From Clostridia bacterium (GTDB lineage Bacteria > Bacillota > Clostridia > Oscillospirales > CAG-272), in contig JAFQUL010000081.1 of NCBI GenBank assembly GCA_017408535.1, positions 1-5,298 on the forward strand: a stretch of 5,298 nucleotides of DNA. Direction: 5' to 3'. This document shows, piece by piece, positions 5,220 through 5,298 of this stretch; within the stretch, counting starts at the first letter, position 1; every line of letters starts with the position of its first letter. A program made the translations under genes and the position numbers. The notes beneath the pieces were generated by a model. The model was not told the origin of the DNA and did not search any database. It saw only the letters and a list, made by a program, of their open reading frames with translations.

Positions 5220-5298
5220 ACAGTCGTGGACGCCTGTCCCTACAGAGTTTCATCACATTTTGAAAATATATATCAAACTTGTAGTGGGCGACGTCCCC
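5218..5298. repeat. Inverted pair of hairpin-type intergenic repeats, right one cut by the window edge
   Basis: GGACAG (5218-5223) and CTGTCC (5234-5239) form a stem with an inner CGT/ACG pair. Beyond this, CTACAGAGTTT (5240-5250) faces AAACTTGTAG (5275-5284), complementary except for one extra base, across an AT-rich core of about 24 bp. Both flanks continue outward from GTAG into a GC-rich module (GTAGGGACAGGCGTCC on the minus strand, GTAGTGGGCGACGTCCCC on the plus strand). The modules resemble, from memory, the GTAGGGGCGAC-type intergenic repeats common in Clostridia. Confidence 0.6.

Overview
The window looks like a chromosomal segment from a low-GC-clade Gram-positive anaerobe of the class Clostridia, most likely an Oscillospiraceae/Ruminococcus-type gut organism. 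The reasons are strong AGGAGG-like ribosome binding sites, consensus sigma-A promoters, an S-box leader ahead of metK, and a metK / small membrane protein / recD2 / comF order that I recall from Clostridia. The genus is an inference. Base composition in the genes is roughly even.

All recognisable genes lie on the minus strand and are read from right to left. From the right edge: about 320 bases (4981-5298) without a gene, holding a patchwork of GC-rich repeats and hairpins plus a promoter; a small integral membrane protein of the 'small multi-drug export' family (4513-4980); a sigma-A promoter, SAM-I riboswitch and intrinsic terminator (4317-4489); metK, S-adenosylmethionine synthetase (3093-4274); a 64-bp imperfect duplication of the metK 3' end (3013-3076); a 94-residue single-pass membrane protein of unknown function (2652-2936); recD2, the RecD-like DNA helicase, interrupted by one in-frame TGA (425-2644); and the first 141 codons of a comF-family gene running off the left edge (1-425).

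How it works together: the riboswitch shuts off metK transcription when SAM is plentiful. No convincing terminator is visible between metK and comF. The downstream genes are tightly packed (7-nt gap between the small gene and recD2, 1-nt overlap between recD2 and comF), so they probably form one operon that may also receive SAM-regulated transcription. RecD2 and ComF are both DNA-handling proteins, a helicase with a role in repair and a competence-type phosphoribosyltransferase-fold protein.

The most unusual points are the single nonsense codon in an otherwise intact recD2, the metK-tail duplication with synonymous differences, and a long inverted repeat that would bury the start site of the small membrane protein gene. 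I see no convincing new defence or mobile system here; most of the window is ordinary core genome.
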